DNA from: an uncultured Prevotella sp.
GTDB taxonomy: Bacteria > Bacteroidota > Bacteroidia > Bacteroidales > Bacteroidaceae
Direction: 5' to 3'
Length of the DNA: 64,000 nt
Assembly: GCA_900550365.1 (NCBI GenBank)
Contig: URRR01000005.1
Span: 51,015 to 115,014, forward strand
This document shows positions 33,942 to 43,878 of this stretch, piece after piece (position 1 is the stretch's first letter; every line of letters starts with the position of its first letter). The notes beneath the pieces were generated by a model that was not told the DNA's origin, did not search any database, and was given only the letters and a program-made list of their open reading frames with translations. Made by a program: the position numbers and the translations under genes.

Positions 33942-34018
33942 AACGTTGTCTGACTGTAAGACATGAACAAACGATGATGAGGTGAACGGCCGGTGACGCA
34001 CGTCGGCCGCGCAAAGGG

Positions 34019-37000
34019 CTACCGTGTGAGCGAGAACTTCAGGCTGAGGCCGAAGTCCTGGGTCGTTGTAGGATAACTGCTTGACGAAAGCAGAGGTGTG
34101 TTTGTCTGCATGTCGTAATAGAAACTCATCGTGAGCAGGCGCGACAATGTATAGTCGGCTGAGAACGACAGCTTGAATGCCGTGTTGCCGCTGCTGGCCG
34201 AACTGGTCATCGAGGCTATGTCGCGGCAGATTGAGGCCTGCTTGCGGTAAGACAGGTCAAGGCGCAGATTGAGGTCGGTATTGAAGCCGCTGCTGCGCGT
34301 CGAGGATGTGCGGCTGTTGTCGTTGTTGTCCTTGTTTCCCGACGAACGTACACGACGGCGGTTGCGTCCGCCGAAAAGCTTGAAGTTGTTAATCTTGTAA
34401 CCTAAGCCCACTACCCAGTCACGGCTGGTGGCTTCGTTAATCTGTATGCTCGTCATACTTAAGCTCAGCACGCGCGTTGTGCGGTATTCCAGCTTACAGG
34501 TAAGATTGTTGTTGAACGTCATGTCAATGCCGAGCAGAGGCGAGAAGGCCTCGTTGATGCTCACTGTGCTGACGTTATACATGCTGCCCGGCACGGGGTT
34601 GCCCGTGGTGGCGTCATTGATGAAGCCGAGACCGTTCATATATTCCATGAACGTGCTGTACGTATTGTATGAGCCTACGGCGTAAATGCTCTTGTAAGCG
34701 TGGTTGATGTTGAAGCTCTTGAACACGTCACGGAACCACGGCAGCTGCACCAGTCCGCTGTAACGCACGGTCCAGTTGGGCAGCAGACGTGCCAGCGTGG
34801 GGAATATTGAAAGCGAATTGCCGCCCATGGATGTATAGGCTGACAGGAACGCCGGTATCATAACGTCGGCGCTGTACTTGCTTACCGAGCCGTTGGCGGG
34901 GTCGAACGGCTGTCCGGCAAGGGCTGTCCCGGCAGGATAAACGGCACCGGCATACTGGGCCTCTACACGGTCACGGAAGCCGTCAAGCGAGCGGCAGAAC
35001 TTCTCGAACGTGGCCGAGTGGTAGCCGTTGGTGGCGTCGCCCATGCTCTCAAACGCGCTGCCGAGGCTTATCGTGGTCATTGTCAGCGTTCCGCTCTGCG
35101 TCGTGGGCATGCCTGAATACATGTACTGTATGCTCTTCGACTTTGTCTCCGTGCGGCTGGCGTTAAGGTCTATCTTCAGATTCTTTATCGGCTCAAGCGT
35201 CATGCGGAGCTGGAAGTCCTCGGTAAGGCTGGTTGTGGCAGGTGTGGCTATGCTGTCGTTCATGAGCAGCCAGCCGCGGTCAGCCGCCTTGTTGATATAG
35301 TCGTCGCCCTCAAAACCGAAGGCAAAGCCCAGTCCGGGAGACATGATGTCGCCGCCACGCTGGCCGAAGATGTCGCCTACCTCTGGCATGAAGCCCGGCA
35401 GATACATGCTGTACTGGTTACGGTAAGAGAAACTTACGTTGCGCACAAGCATCAGTCCGCGCGCTATGCACTGGGCCGTCTTGTACCACGTGGTCTCCTC
35501 AAGCGGAGCCTTCGGCGTGACGGTCAGCTTCAGTGTGGTAGCCGTGTCAACCTTTGAGGTTATCTTTATGCGGTTGTTGTCAAGGCGCTTATACTTGATA
35601 TTAAACTTCCGGCCGTCACGTGTCCGCGCGTTTACCATGAGCCGGCGGCTGTTCTTACCGTGCGAGACGATAAGCGACGTGTCGGGCATGAGCACTATCT
35701 CCTTTTCAAAGCTGCGCTTGTTCTTGGGCAGGGTCTTGGCTTCTTTCTCGCTGTCTTTGTCGCCCTTGCCGTCCTTCGCGGCAGTATTTGTTTTCCGGCT
35801 GGTACGCCGGCGTGACGACGAGAGGCGTGACGAACGGGTTGTCTTGTTGAATCTGTCGTTGGCTTTCTTCAGGAACGGCACATGATTGTACAGCTTCTCG
35901 AGGTTGAACGAGCCGTTGATGTTGTACATTCGGTTCATCGTTATCGAGTTGCCGAGCGACGTGCCGTCCTCAAGCTCGGTGCCGCGTGTCCAGTTGTAGG
36001 TGGCGTTATAGTTGCCGTCGGCGTTCACCCAGTCGAAAATCGGTATGAGATTGAGCGGCAACTGATATGATGCCGTGAACGTCTGGTTATAGTCGAGCGG
36101 GCGGCCAAACTCCTTTATACTTGTCCATACGGAGTCTTTCCAGGCCGAGTAACGGTCAGGATAAAGGTCTTTGTTCACCGGGGTGTACGGCTCTTCTATC
36201 TCGGCGTTGGTAGCGCTGCTGAAGTTCATGTGCAGATTCTTGGTCAGGTCCCAGCGTATCGAGAACGCCCTGTTCCAAAGGAACTGCTCACTGAACGTAA
36301 GAGGCAGCATGTTGCCCTCAGTACTTTCCATGTCTCGTTCCTGCAGCTCATAATAGTTTCTGGTCATCTCGGTGTCGAACGTGATGTTCTGCGGCAGCCA
36401 GTTAAGTCCGAAGCGTTTAAGTATGTCAAACCATTTACTCTTGCTCTTGATAAGCTTCTTGAACGGTTCAAAGGGCTTGTAGACAGGCGTGTAGCTGTAG
36501 TTTAACGCCCCGCGCCAGTTGTCCTCACGCTCGTAGACAGTGGTCTGGCCCGTAGCGTAACGGTGGCTGTGGCTGTAACTGAACGAGAAGTTGGCCGGGT
36601 CATACGGCATCGGGTGACGTTTGGTCTGTATGCCTACGCGCACATTTGAGAGTGAGAAGTTAGTGTTAGTGGTCTTGGTCACGGCTATACGCTCTATCGA
36701 GTCACGCTCGTGAGGGTCAGAGATAGCGTCAAGAGACTCGTCAAGCAGCAGGTCAGTGTCAAGCGGATTATACTTCGGGCGCGTCTCTTCCTTGGTTATC
36801 GAGTAATAAAGAGGTGCCGACACCTTGGCCTTTTCGGGGAAGAATCGCCCGAGCTCAAGGTTTGCCGTGAAGCTGTAAGTCTTGTAATCGTCCTGTGAGC
36901 GCTCGGCCACGCCGTCCTCAATGCCGCCGAAACCATTGGTCACAATCTTGCCCGAGGCGTTCAGTGTGCCGATATCTGACAGCTGTACGTTGAGCGTTCC

Positions 37001-40000
37001 CTGGGCAGCCCAGCCTCCTTCATTGTTATACTCCTTCAGTCTCAGCTCGTTGACCCAGACCTCACCCGACTTGATTTCACCCGAAAGGTTGCGCACACCT
37101 ATCATGATAGTCTTCACTTCGCCCAACGTCGGATTGCCCACAATGGTTACCTTGTTGTTCGGGTGGTCTTCATCGTAGGCGGTATATGGATTGGCAAACG
37201 ACGCAACACCCTGTGACTTGGCCGTGTTGCGGGCCTTCTTTATATTGGTAAACACACTCAGGGGTATGTCAAGCATGTTCTCCTCAGGCCATACCATACG
37301 TGCTTCCTCCACCGAATAGCGGCCGTAATGACCGGCAGGAGTGAGCTTCAGAGGTATCTCATACTCATAATAATTGTTGCGGTAGTCGCTTCCAAGACGA
37401 ACGAAAACAGCCAGCTGATTGTCTGAGAGGTTGGTCGTGTTCTGCTCGAAGGCGTTCGCATGCACAAACATCTGCAGACGTTTGTACTGGCGGACGTCAA
37501 TGGTGGTGTTCTTGTAGACAGCCTTTGCCTCGTTGGTAGAGAAGTTGTTGACGGTAAAACTCAGTGCCTGCTCGTTCTCCTCAGCCAGCTGCGGCTGTGT
37601 GGGGTCTTGCTCACGGGTGATACCAGGCGGCAGAATGTAGTTCACCGGGCTCTTGTCGTTGTTCTCTTCGATGTTCACCGCGCTTACAGACATGCTTCCG
37701 CTCTCGTGTGAGTCGTTGCTTAACGGCTGCTCATACATGCGCCATTCACCGCGAACAAGGTCTAAAGTGGCGAAACGGAGAACGATAGGCTTGGTGAAAT
37801 CGGTAAGGAACATACGCATGAAGCGTATCGAAGAGAAGTCGTTTATCGAGCCGACCTTCTCCTCGAAATCGTCAAGCGGTATGCGGAACTGGTACCACGT
37901 GGCATGGCCCGGCTCTCCGTTACGGAGCGTCGGGGAAGTCTCACGCTTGTCAACGATGAAGTTACGGCCCACGACAAAGTCTTCGGGGCGCATGCTTATG
38001 CGGTACTGGAAGTAGTTTTCGTACTCGTTGAGGGTGTAATCCTGGTTTATATCCTCAACATCGGGGGTCGACTTATACGATGTGTCATAGCTTTCGGTAC
38101 GGCTGTTACTGTCCGGCGAGTTGCCCTGAGGGTTATTGATGCGCTTGTATCGGCGCAGAATCGGGGCTTCGATACGGTCGAAGTCTGAGCCGCGGAAGTA
38201 GTGATAGTCGTCATTTGCAGGGTCGGCCATGATTGAGTCGAACTGCGCCTGTGACACTTTTCCTTGTATGGAGGTGAGAAATTCCTGGTAAGAACTGAAC
38301 TCACGTTCCTCTTCATCCGTCAGTCCGTTGTATCCGACGTCCTGCAACTCACGCGAACCGTCAGTCGTGGCGAAGGCATACGTCACGGTAGCCTGCGTCG
38401 GAATCTTACCCCACTGGGTAGTAGTGAAACTGTTAGAACCGTCAACCGGCATGCCGCTTTCATAAAACTTGCGGCCGTCACGAAGCACATCCTCGCTCAC
38501 TTCGCCAAGATTTATGTACAGGTCGCCGCCATATTGATTAGCGTCAGGCTGCTCATTGGAATAAATGAAGGGGTCAAGCAGCCAGAACTCAATATACTCT
38601 ATGTTGGCCGTCTCAAAGTCGCTGGTATCGAGCTTGCGCATCATGCCGCCCCAATGCTGCTCCGGATTCTGCAGCGTTCCGTCATAATTGAGGTTCGGAT
38701 TGAAGTTATACGGACCGCGTTCATCAGGATAATAAGCAAGGTTCAATATCGGAATGGTGGATATTGAGCCACTGTAAGAGTTCTCACTACGGTTCGGAAA
38801 CAGCTCACGCACGTACACTTCACGCACATAATAATTACTTAACTGGTCGAGATCGCTCTTTATGTGGGCCGGCGTCAGTGACGAACTGCGACGTGTAAAA
38901 AGCGGGTCAATGGTGTACCAGGCCAGCAGCGCACGGTTATATCCGCTCCTGAGAGTGGTTTTGTCGCTGTGTTCGGGAAACATGGAAGGCACGCTTGAGA
39001 GTATCCACGATGTCGGAGTAGACACGTCAATTGCATTCTTGGTGTTCTCAAAGTCGTCAATGTACGACGCGTTATCCTGCACACCGCTGGCCTGTCCGGC
39101 AATAAGCTGGGCAAACTCTCCCGTAAATGAAATCTGCGAAGGCTGCGTACAATGCAGGAACGGCAGCTTGTCAAGCATGTTGGTGAGCCACTGGCTCTCG
39201 TGTTTCCAGTTAATATTAAGTCCCCAAAGGGTGTTGTTCAACGGCTCCGAGCCCATTGACACCTTTGTTGTCAGTGCCTGTTCAGAGAGATGCTGGATAG
39301 TTCCGCTTAGCTGGAAGTTCTTCGAGAAATCGTATTGCCAGTTCAATCCGAGGAATGTCTTACGTTCCTGGGCGTAGTCAGTGTTGCTCTCCAGCGAGAC
39401 GTTGACCGTAGTTCCGGCGTCAATGATGCTCTGGTTGAGGATCGTAACCTCACCGGCCGAGTAATCAACGGTATAATCTGAGCCTTCAGTAAGCGTTACT
39501 CCTCCGGCTGTAACAACCACCGAACCTTGCGGAACGTTGTATGCTCCGAGCGAGATGACATTTGCCAGCGTGCCGCGGAACTGTCCGCTGATCTGATATT
39601 TGTTCTTTTCGGCAATCTGCTTTGCCACCGTTTTGGTTGAATCATACAGTTCGGTGTAGCTGTACTGGCGGGCAACATCGGGCGATACACCACGACTTGT
39701 AAGCGCGGTGTACATGTAATCACCGAAGGGTTCAGCCTTCGGGAAGAACACGCGGCCGTTACTTACCGTGTATCCGTCAACGTAATCAAAGTAACCGTTG
39801 CTGTTCGCCTTGTTGTTATTGTCCAGACGGTCAGCCCCGAGCAGGCGGATTATCGACAGTTCCTTCACCTGCTGCTCCGGTATATAAGAAAGGTAGACGC
39901 CCGTTGTGTCGCTCTGATACTTCACGTCAAGACGGAACTTGTCTTTCTCAACAGACGAGGCAAGGTAATATACGTTCTTCATCATCAGGTCCCAGTTGCC

Positions 40001-41608
40001 CTGCTGCGGGTTGTTACTGGTGTTCTTGAGTGACTTTACGAACAAAGCCTGATTGACGTCCTGTATGTCTGAGGCAAACTCTCCTACCTGGTAAGTAACC
40101 CCGCCGTATGTATATTCATAGGCAACGGCAATCACCTGGTCGGTCTGAAGTGATGTCCTGAGCGACACGTAACCAAGAGCCGTGTTCACGGTGTACTCCG
40201 AACTGTTGAGCAGACGTGCGCTTTCGAGTTTCTCATAGTCCACACCACCAACAAATCCGGGTATCGCGTCAAGTACAGAACTTGTCTGGTTGATGTCTCT
40301 CGCGGCCGCATAGCTGTTCACCATGGTGCTGTACTCGCTGTTGGCGGCGTTTGCCGGCACAGGCTGTCCGGTCACTCCCCACATCGGATTGCTTACAACC
40401 TGATTCTCACCAAGGTCAGTCAGAGCTACGATGTTACGCGAGTTAGTAGTTGTTCCGGTCTTATTTGTCACCCAAATCTCCACCCTGTTGATTGTTATTC
40501 CGGTCGTAAGATTTGGCAGACGAGACATGGCGTCGTCATATTTGTCACGGAAATAACGTGAAAGAAAGAAGTGACGGTTTTCCTCATAGTCAGTAACGTC
40601 AAACTCAAAGGGCGTTACCTGCGTTCCGCCTTTTGACGAAACGCTTTTTGACGAAGACTTTTTCTGCGACACTACGGTCTGCAGCGACAGTTTACCGAAC
40701 TGCAGATCGGTGCGTATTCCGAACAGAGAAGAAGCTCCGCTTACCAACGACGAGTTGCTCGGAAACGACACATTACCACCCTCAACGAGCTTGATTATCT
40801 CATCTTCCTTACCCTCATATTTCAGTTTAAGGTTCTGAGAGTCAAAGTCAAAGGTCGCGTCGGTGTTGTAATTAAGGTTCATGTTCACCTTGTCTCCTAC
40901 CTTTCCGTTGACGCTAAGATTGATTTTCTCGTCAAAATCCATGGTAGTCGTCTTCCTGTTACGTATCGGCAGCGACGGATTGTCGATGTTTTTCAGCGTA
41001 GCTCCGAACTTCAGCTCGGCCGTTCCCTGTGTTCTTATGCGCACGCCGCCGGGTCCGAATATCTTCTCGGCCGGTCCGAGGTCGAAGTGCATGTCGGCAA
41101 ACGAGAACTTATCCTTACCTTTTTCTTTTATCAGTGTATCGTTCTTCTCACGGAAGAAGCGGTCAAACTCACGCTGTTCGCTCCACTTGCGGTATTCTTC
41201 GGGCGTCATAGCGATTGGCGTTGACAAATAGCTGTCGCCCATTTTCGAGCCTATGTAATAACGGTTGAGCGAATCAACATAAACAACCTCCTGCTTTATG
41301 TTGTCAGGCAGAGACAGGTCAGCCGGATAAGTGTCAAGGTCAGCCTCTGTAACCGGCGTTGTACGCTGTATTTTCCAACGCGGATACAGCAACGAGTCAG
41401 GAATGGTATCCTCCTCAACGATGATACGTGAAAGTGCCGATGCGGCCTGCCGGGCTGTATCCCCCACCCCGGCGGCTGACGGCGCGGCGCCGTTACGGGC
41501 TGCGCGCCGTGTCTTGTCATCCTGCCGATAGGGCATGTCAAAGGCAAAACCGACCGTGCTTACGGCCAGCAAGACGAACAAGACAGTGTATATCGACTTA
41601 CGAATCAT
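34019..41608 (-). CDS. sprA: Cell surface protein SprA, type IX secretion translocon
   Basis: A 2,529-residue outer-membrane protein, by size and sequence the SprA (Sov in Porphyromonas) channel of the type IX secretion system, a very large beta-barrel through which folded cargo crosses the outer membrane. A signal peptide (about 1-23) is followed by SprA N-terminal-type regions (for example RTQGTAELKFGATLKNIDNPSLP), long stretches of alternating barrel strands and a C-terminal strand ending DFGLSLKFSLTR. A Lys/Arg/Ser-rich loop of about 80 residues lies near residue 1930. The order ruvA then sprA on one strand matches Flavobacterium johnsoniae. The frame is intact over 7.6 kb. Confidence 0.95.
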   Translation of the reverse strand: MIRKSIYTVLFVLLAVSTVGFAFDMPYRQDDKTRRAARNGAAPSAAGVGDTARQAASALSRIIVEEDTIPDSLLYPRWKIQRTTPVTEADLDTYPADLSLPDNIKQEVVYVDSLNRYYIGSKMGDSYLSTPIAMTPEEYRKWSEQREFDRFFREKNDTLIKEKGKDKFSFADMHFDLGPAEKIFGPGGVRIRTQGTAELKFGATLKNIDNPSLPIRNRKTTTMDFDEKINLSVNGKVGDKVNMNLNYNTDATFDFDSQNLKLKYEGKEDEIIKLVEGGNVSFPSNSSLVSGASSLFGIRTDLQFGKLSLQTVVSQKKSSSKSVSSKGGTQVTPFEFDVTDYEENRHFFLSRYFRDKYDDAMSRLPNLTTGITINRVEIWVTNKTGTTTNSRNIVALTDLGENQVVSNPMWGVTGQPVPANAANSEYSTMVNSYAAARDINQTSSVLDAIPGFVGGVDYEKLESARLLNSSEYTVNTALGYVSLRTSLQTDQVIAVAYEYTYGGVTYQVGEFASDIQDVNQALFVKSLKNTSNNPQQGNWDLMMKNVYYLASSVEKDKFRLDVKYQSDTTGVYLSYIPEQQVKELSIIRLLGADRLDNNNKANSNGYFDYVDGYTVSNGRVFFPKAEPFGDYMYTALTSRGVSPDVARQYSYTELYDSTKTVAKQIAEKNKYQISGQFRGTLANVISLGAYNVPQGSVVVTAGGVTLTEGSDYTVDYSAGEVTILNQSIIDAGTTVNVSLESNTDYAQERKTFLGLNWQYDFSKNFQLSGTIQHLSEQALTTKVSMGSEPLNNTLWGLNINWKHESQWLTNMLDKLPFLHCTQPSQISFTGEFAQLIAGQASGVQDNASYIDDFENTKNAIDVSTPTSWILSSVPSMFPEHSDKTTLRSGYNRALLAWYTIDPLFTRRSSSLTPAHIKSDLDQLSNYYVREVYVRELFPNRSENSYSGSISTIPILNLAYYPDERGPYNFNPNLNYDGTLQNPEQHWGGMMRKLDTSDFETANIEYIEFWLLDPFIYSNEQPDANQYGGDLYINLGEVSEDVLRDGRKFYESGMPVDGSNSFTTTQWGKIPTQATVTYAFATTDGSRELQDVGYNGLTDEEEREFSSYQEFLTSIQGKVSQAQFDSIMADPANDDYHYFRGSDFDRIEAPILRRYKRINNPQGNSPDSNSRTESYDTSYKSTPDVEDINQDYTLNEYENYFQYRISMRPEDFVVGRNFIVDKRETSPTLRNGEPGHATWYQFRIPLDDFEEKVGSINDFSSIRFMRMFLTDFTKPIVLRFATLDLVRGEWRMYEQPLSNDSHESGSMSVSAVNIEENNDKSPVNYILPPGITREQDPTQPQLAEENEQALSFTVNNFSTNEAKAVYKNTTIDVRQYKRLQMFVHANAFEQNTTNLSDNQLAVFVRLGSDYRNNYYEYEIPLKLTPAGHYGRYSVEEARMVWPEENMLDIPLSVFTNIKKARNTAKSQGVASFANPYTAYDEDHPNNKVTIVGNPTLGEVKTIMIGVRNLSGEIKSGEVWVNELRLKEYNNEGGWAAQGTLNVQLSDIGTLNASGKIVTNGFGGIEDGVAERSQDDYKTYSFTANLELGRFFPEKAKVSAPLYYSITKEETRPKYNPLDTDLLLDESLDAISDPHERDSIERIAVTKTTNTNFSLSNVRVGIQTKRHPMPYDPANFSFSYSHSHRYATGQTTVYEREDNWRGALNYSYTPVYKPFEPFKKLIKSKSKWFDILKRFGLNWLPQNITFDTEMTRNYYELQERDMESTEGNMLPLTFSEQFLWNRAFSIRWDLTKNLHMNFSSATNAEIEEPYTPVNKDLYPDRYSAWKDSVWTSIKEFGRPLDYNQTFTASYQLPLNLIPIFDWVNADGNYNATYNWTRGTELEDGTSLGNSITMNRMYNINGSFNLEKLYNHVPFLKKANDRFNKTTRSSRLSSSRRRTSRKTNTAAKDGKGDKDSEKEAKTLPKNKRSFEKEIVLMPDTSLIVSHGKNSRRLMVNARTRDGRKFNIKYKRLDNNRIKITSKVDTATTLKLTVTPKAPLEETTWYKTAQCIARGLMLVRNVSFSYRNQYSMYLPGFMPEVGDIFGQRGGDIMSPGLGFAFGFEGDDYINKAADRGWLLMNDSIATPATTSLTEDFQLRMTLEPIKNLKIDLNASRTETKSKSIQYMYSGMPTTQSGTLTMTTISLGSAFESMGDATNGYHSATFEKFCRSLDGFRDRVEAQYAGAVYPAGTALAGQPFDPANGSVSKYSADVMIPAFLSAYTSMGGNSLSIFPTLARLLPNWTVRYSGLVQLPWFRDVFKSFNINHAYKSIYAVGSYNTYSTFMEYMNGLGFINDATTGNPVPGSMYNVSTVSINEAFSPLLGIDMTFNNNLTCKLEYRTTRVLSLSMTSIQINEATSRDWVVGLGYKINNFKLFGGRNRRRVRSSGNKDNNDNSRTSSTRSSGFNTDLNLRLDLSYRKQASICRDIASMTSSASSGNTAFKLSFSADYTLSRLLTMSFYYDMQTNTPLLSSSSYPTTTQDFGLSLKFSLTR

Positions 41609-41674
41609 CCTTATTTTATCACTCAGGAGTTAAGCGATAAGAAAGCTAACTCCTAAAAACAAGCTCCTTTATTT

Positions 41675-42280
41675 TTACTTTATCTGCTTCAGCGCCAGCT
41701 TAACCACCTGCTCGACGGGCAGGCCCGGCTGTTCTTTCAATATAGCCACCACAACCTTTGCCGACGGAGCCGGAGCAAAGCCGAGCATCGTAAGAGCGCC
41801 TACAGCCTCGTCCTTAACCTCCTTGTCCACCTGAACCGTGGCCGGTCCGGCCTGTTCGGGCAGTTCTTCAGCAATGCCGAGAGCGGCTATCTTGTCGCGC
41901 AGGTCTACAATGATGCGCTGTGCCGTGCGCAGACCTATACCCTTCACGGTTTTCAATATCTTCTCATTTCCCGACGATATAACTCCGCAAAGCTCGGCGG
42001 GCGTCATTTCAGACAGTATCATACGCGCCGTGTTGGCTCCCACTCCTGACACAGTAATGAGCAGAAGGAACATCTCACGTTCCTGCCTTGAGGCAAAGCC
42101 GAACAGCGAGTATGCATCTTCACGGATACTTTCAAAAACATACAGCTTGACATCTTTCTTGCCCTGTATGGCCGTAAACGTATTAAGCGTGATGCTTAAT
42201 CCATAACCTACGCCGGCAGTCTCAACTACGGCATAGGCCGGTGAAAGCTCTGCCAGTTCACCTTTTACATATTCAATCAT
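41675..42280 (-). CDS. ruvA: Holliday junction branch migration protein RuvA
   Basis: A 201-residue RuvA that binds four-way junctions and loads the RuvB motor. The N-terminal OB-fold (1-62, [20 protein letters not shown]), the two helix-hairpin-helix motifs ([17 protein letters not shown] and [16 protein letters not shown]) and the C-terminal RuvB-binding domain (about 150-200, [13 protein letters not shown]) are all present. It lies 66 bp upstream of sprA, probably co-transcribed with it, a conserved order in Bacteroidota. A 35-bp perfect inverted repeat separates it from the DUF5723 gene. Confidence 0.97.
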   Translation of the reverse strand: MIEYVKGELAELSPAYAVVETAGVGYGLSITLNTFTAIQGKKDVKLYVFESIREDAYSLFGFASRQEREMFLLLITVSGVGANTARMILSEMTPAELCGVISSGNEKILKTVKGIGLRTAQRIIVDLRDKIAALGIAEELPEQAGPATVQVDKEVKDEAVGALTMLGFAPAPSAKVVVAILKEQPGLPVEQVVKLALKQIK

Positions 42281-42344
42281 TATCGGGAAAATTACTATTA
42301 CACCTTAATAAAAACGCAACATACATCTTTTTATTGTATAAATA

Positions 42345-42437
42345 AGTGAAAAGGGAAAAGTGAAAAGGGAAGAATCCAAGTGCTTAGTTGCATTAAAGAC
42401 ATTTGGATTCTTCCCTTTTCACTTTTCCCTTTTCACT
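42345..42437. repeat. 35-bp perfect inverted repeat of purine-rich words
   Basis: The arm 42345-42379 (AGTGAAAAGGGAAAAG...GAATCCAA) recurs exactly inverted at 42403-42437 with a 23-base loop. It has the same words, including AATCCAA, as the array inside the helicase gene. It sits between the DUF5723 gene and ruvA and may act as a terminator. Confidence 0.92.
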
Positions 42438-42447
42438 CAACCTGTCT

Positions 42448-43863
42448 TTACCAGGTAATGCTCATACCGATGTTCAGGCTGGCATTTGAGCTGAGCGGAA
42501 TGCATTCCTTGCTCGTCTTGCCGAGCAGATGGTCCATACCGATGAACAGGTTATAGCCTTTGGGGTGAATGTTGAGCACCCAGCCCATGCTTGTAGTGAA
42601 GCTGTTCACAGCCAGGTTGATGCCTCCGTCGAGCCATTTCAGCGGAGTCCAGTTGGCGCTCAGGCGGCCTTCAGTCCATGTATAGGCGCCCTTGATGCGG
42701 GTACTGCTGAGCAGTCCGAAGGTCAGCTTGCGGTAAACCGGCAGGTTATATTCAGCACCGAAGTTAAGCGTTGCGCCTATTCCGGTAGTGCGTCCGCCCT
42801 GGTCGCCGTTGTCTCTCAGGTTGATGAAGTCTGTTATCTGGTCACCGTAACTGTCGGTCTGGTCGTCAAATGACACGCCGTCGCCGTCATTGACAGAGAT
42901 GTCATGGAAACCATCAAACTCAAACTTGTCTGAGCGGTTGACAGCCTGTGCGTTCTCGCTCCAGCTGATAAAGCCGAGGTCAAGCACGGCGGCGCTCACA
43001 CGCCAGTCTTCGTTTATCTGATAAACGGCGCCGAGGTCTACGGCCATACCGAAGCCGCCGAGGCCGAATCCGTCAACGTCGATGTCATTGACTTTCTCAT
43101 ATTCGCCCTTATTCGGGTCATTATACTCATCTTTCTCTGAAACGTATGAGAAGCCCTTGAGCGACACGTCAGCCGTTGCCTTTCCTGATACTGTCCACTT
43201 GTCGTTGGCCGCAAGGTCAGCTTTTACGTCCTGGAGCTTCAGGTCAGCGCGGCCCAGTCCGAAGAGGAACTTCAGCTTGGCACCCACACGCAGCTTGTCG
43301 TTAATCTGGCGAGAGTGGCCGAAAGCCAGCTCGGCAAACGACATGGCGTGGGCGTTGACGTCACCTATGTCATAAGTCTTGTTGCCCGTGTTCTTGGCAA
43401 ACTCAAACAGTTCGTAAGGCAGCGATACGCCGAACGATGTTCTTGAGTTAATCTCAATGGTGTTATATCCGCCGAAAGCCTTGAATCCGGCAGAGAGTAT
43501 TGCAATGCCTACATCGCCCGTAATGCGGTTGTTGCCCTTGCTGAAGCCGTCGAGAGCAGTGCCCGCCGAGATGTACGGGTTCATGAAGGTGGTCATCTTC
43601 TTGTCACTTGAGTTAGGATACATCGGGTTGTCAAGCACGACGTCCTGATATCCGAAGTTACCGTGAGTGGTGACGCTGATGTTACCGAGAGCCGGTATCG
43701 ACACATAGTTCTGCTCGTTGCCGAACGCCGGGTTCATGTCATGGCGGAACTTGTAGTCGTCAGTAAAGTAGGCCGAGTTAAGTCCCTGGGCCATGGCTCC
43801 GCCTGCCGCAGCGAGCACGATAACGGCTGCCGCGAACCTTGAATATGCTTGTTTCATTGTCAT
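42448..43863 (-). CDS. DUF5723 family outer-membrane beta-barrel protein
   Basis: A 471-residue protein with a signal peptide (about 1-25, ending AMAQ) and a body of alternating strands ending in an aromatic residue (ISMSITW). This is as expected for an outer-membrane barrel of the FadL/PorV-like kind, and the start (LNSAYFTDDYKFRHDMNPAF) fits DUF5723. Function is unknown. The lipoprotein gene lies 15 bp upstream on the same strand, so the two probably work together. ruvA and sprA lie downstream beyond the inverted repeat. Confidence 0.8.
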   Translation of the reverse strand: MTMKQAYSRFAAAVIVLAAAGGAMAQGLNSAYFTDDYKFRHDMNPAFGNEQNYVSIPALGNISVTTHGNFGYQDVVLDNPMYPNSSDKKMTTFMNPYISAGTALDGFSKGNNRITGDVGIAILSAGFKAFGGYNTIEINSRTSFGVSLPYELFEFAKNTGNKTYDIGDVNAHAMSFAELAFGHSRQINDKLRVGAKLKFLFGLGRADLKLQDVKADLAANDKWTVSGKATADVSLKGFSYVSEKDEYNDPNKGEYEKVNDIDVDGFGLGGFGMAVDLGAVYQINEDWRVSAAVLDLGFISWSENAQAVNRSDKFEFDGFHDISVNDGDGVSFDDQTDSYGDQITDFINLRDNGDQGGRTTGIGATLNFGAEYNLPVYRKLTFGLLSSTRIKGAYTWTEGRLSANWTPLKWLDGGINLAVNSFTTSMGWVLNIHPKGYNLFIGMDHLLGKTSKECIPLSSNASLNIGMSITW

Positions 43864-43878
43864 TCTTGAGTTTATGGA

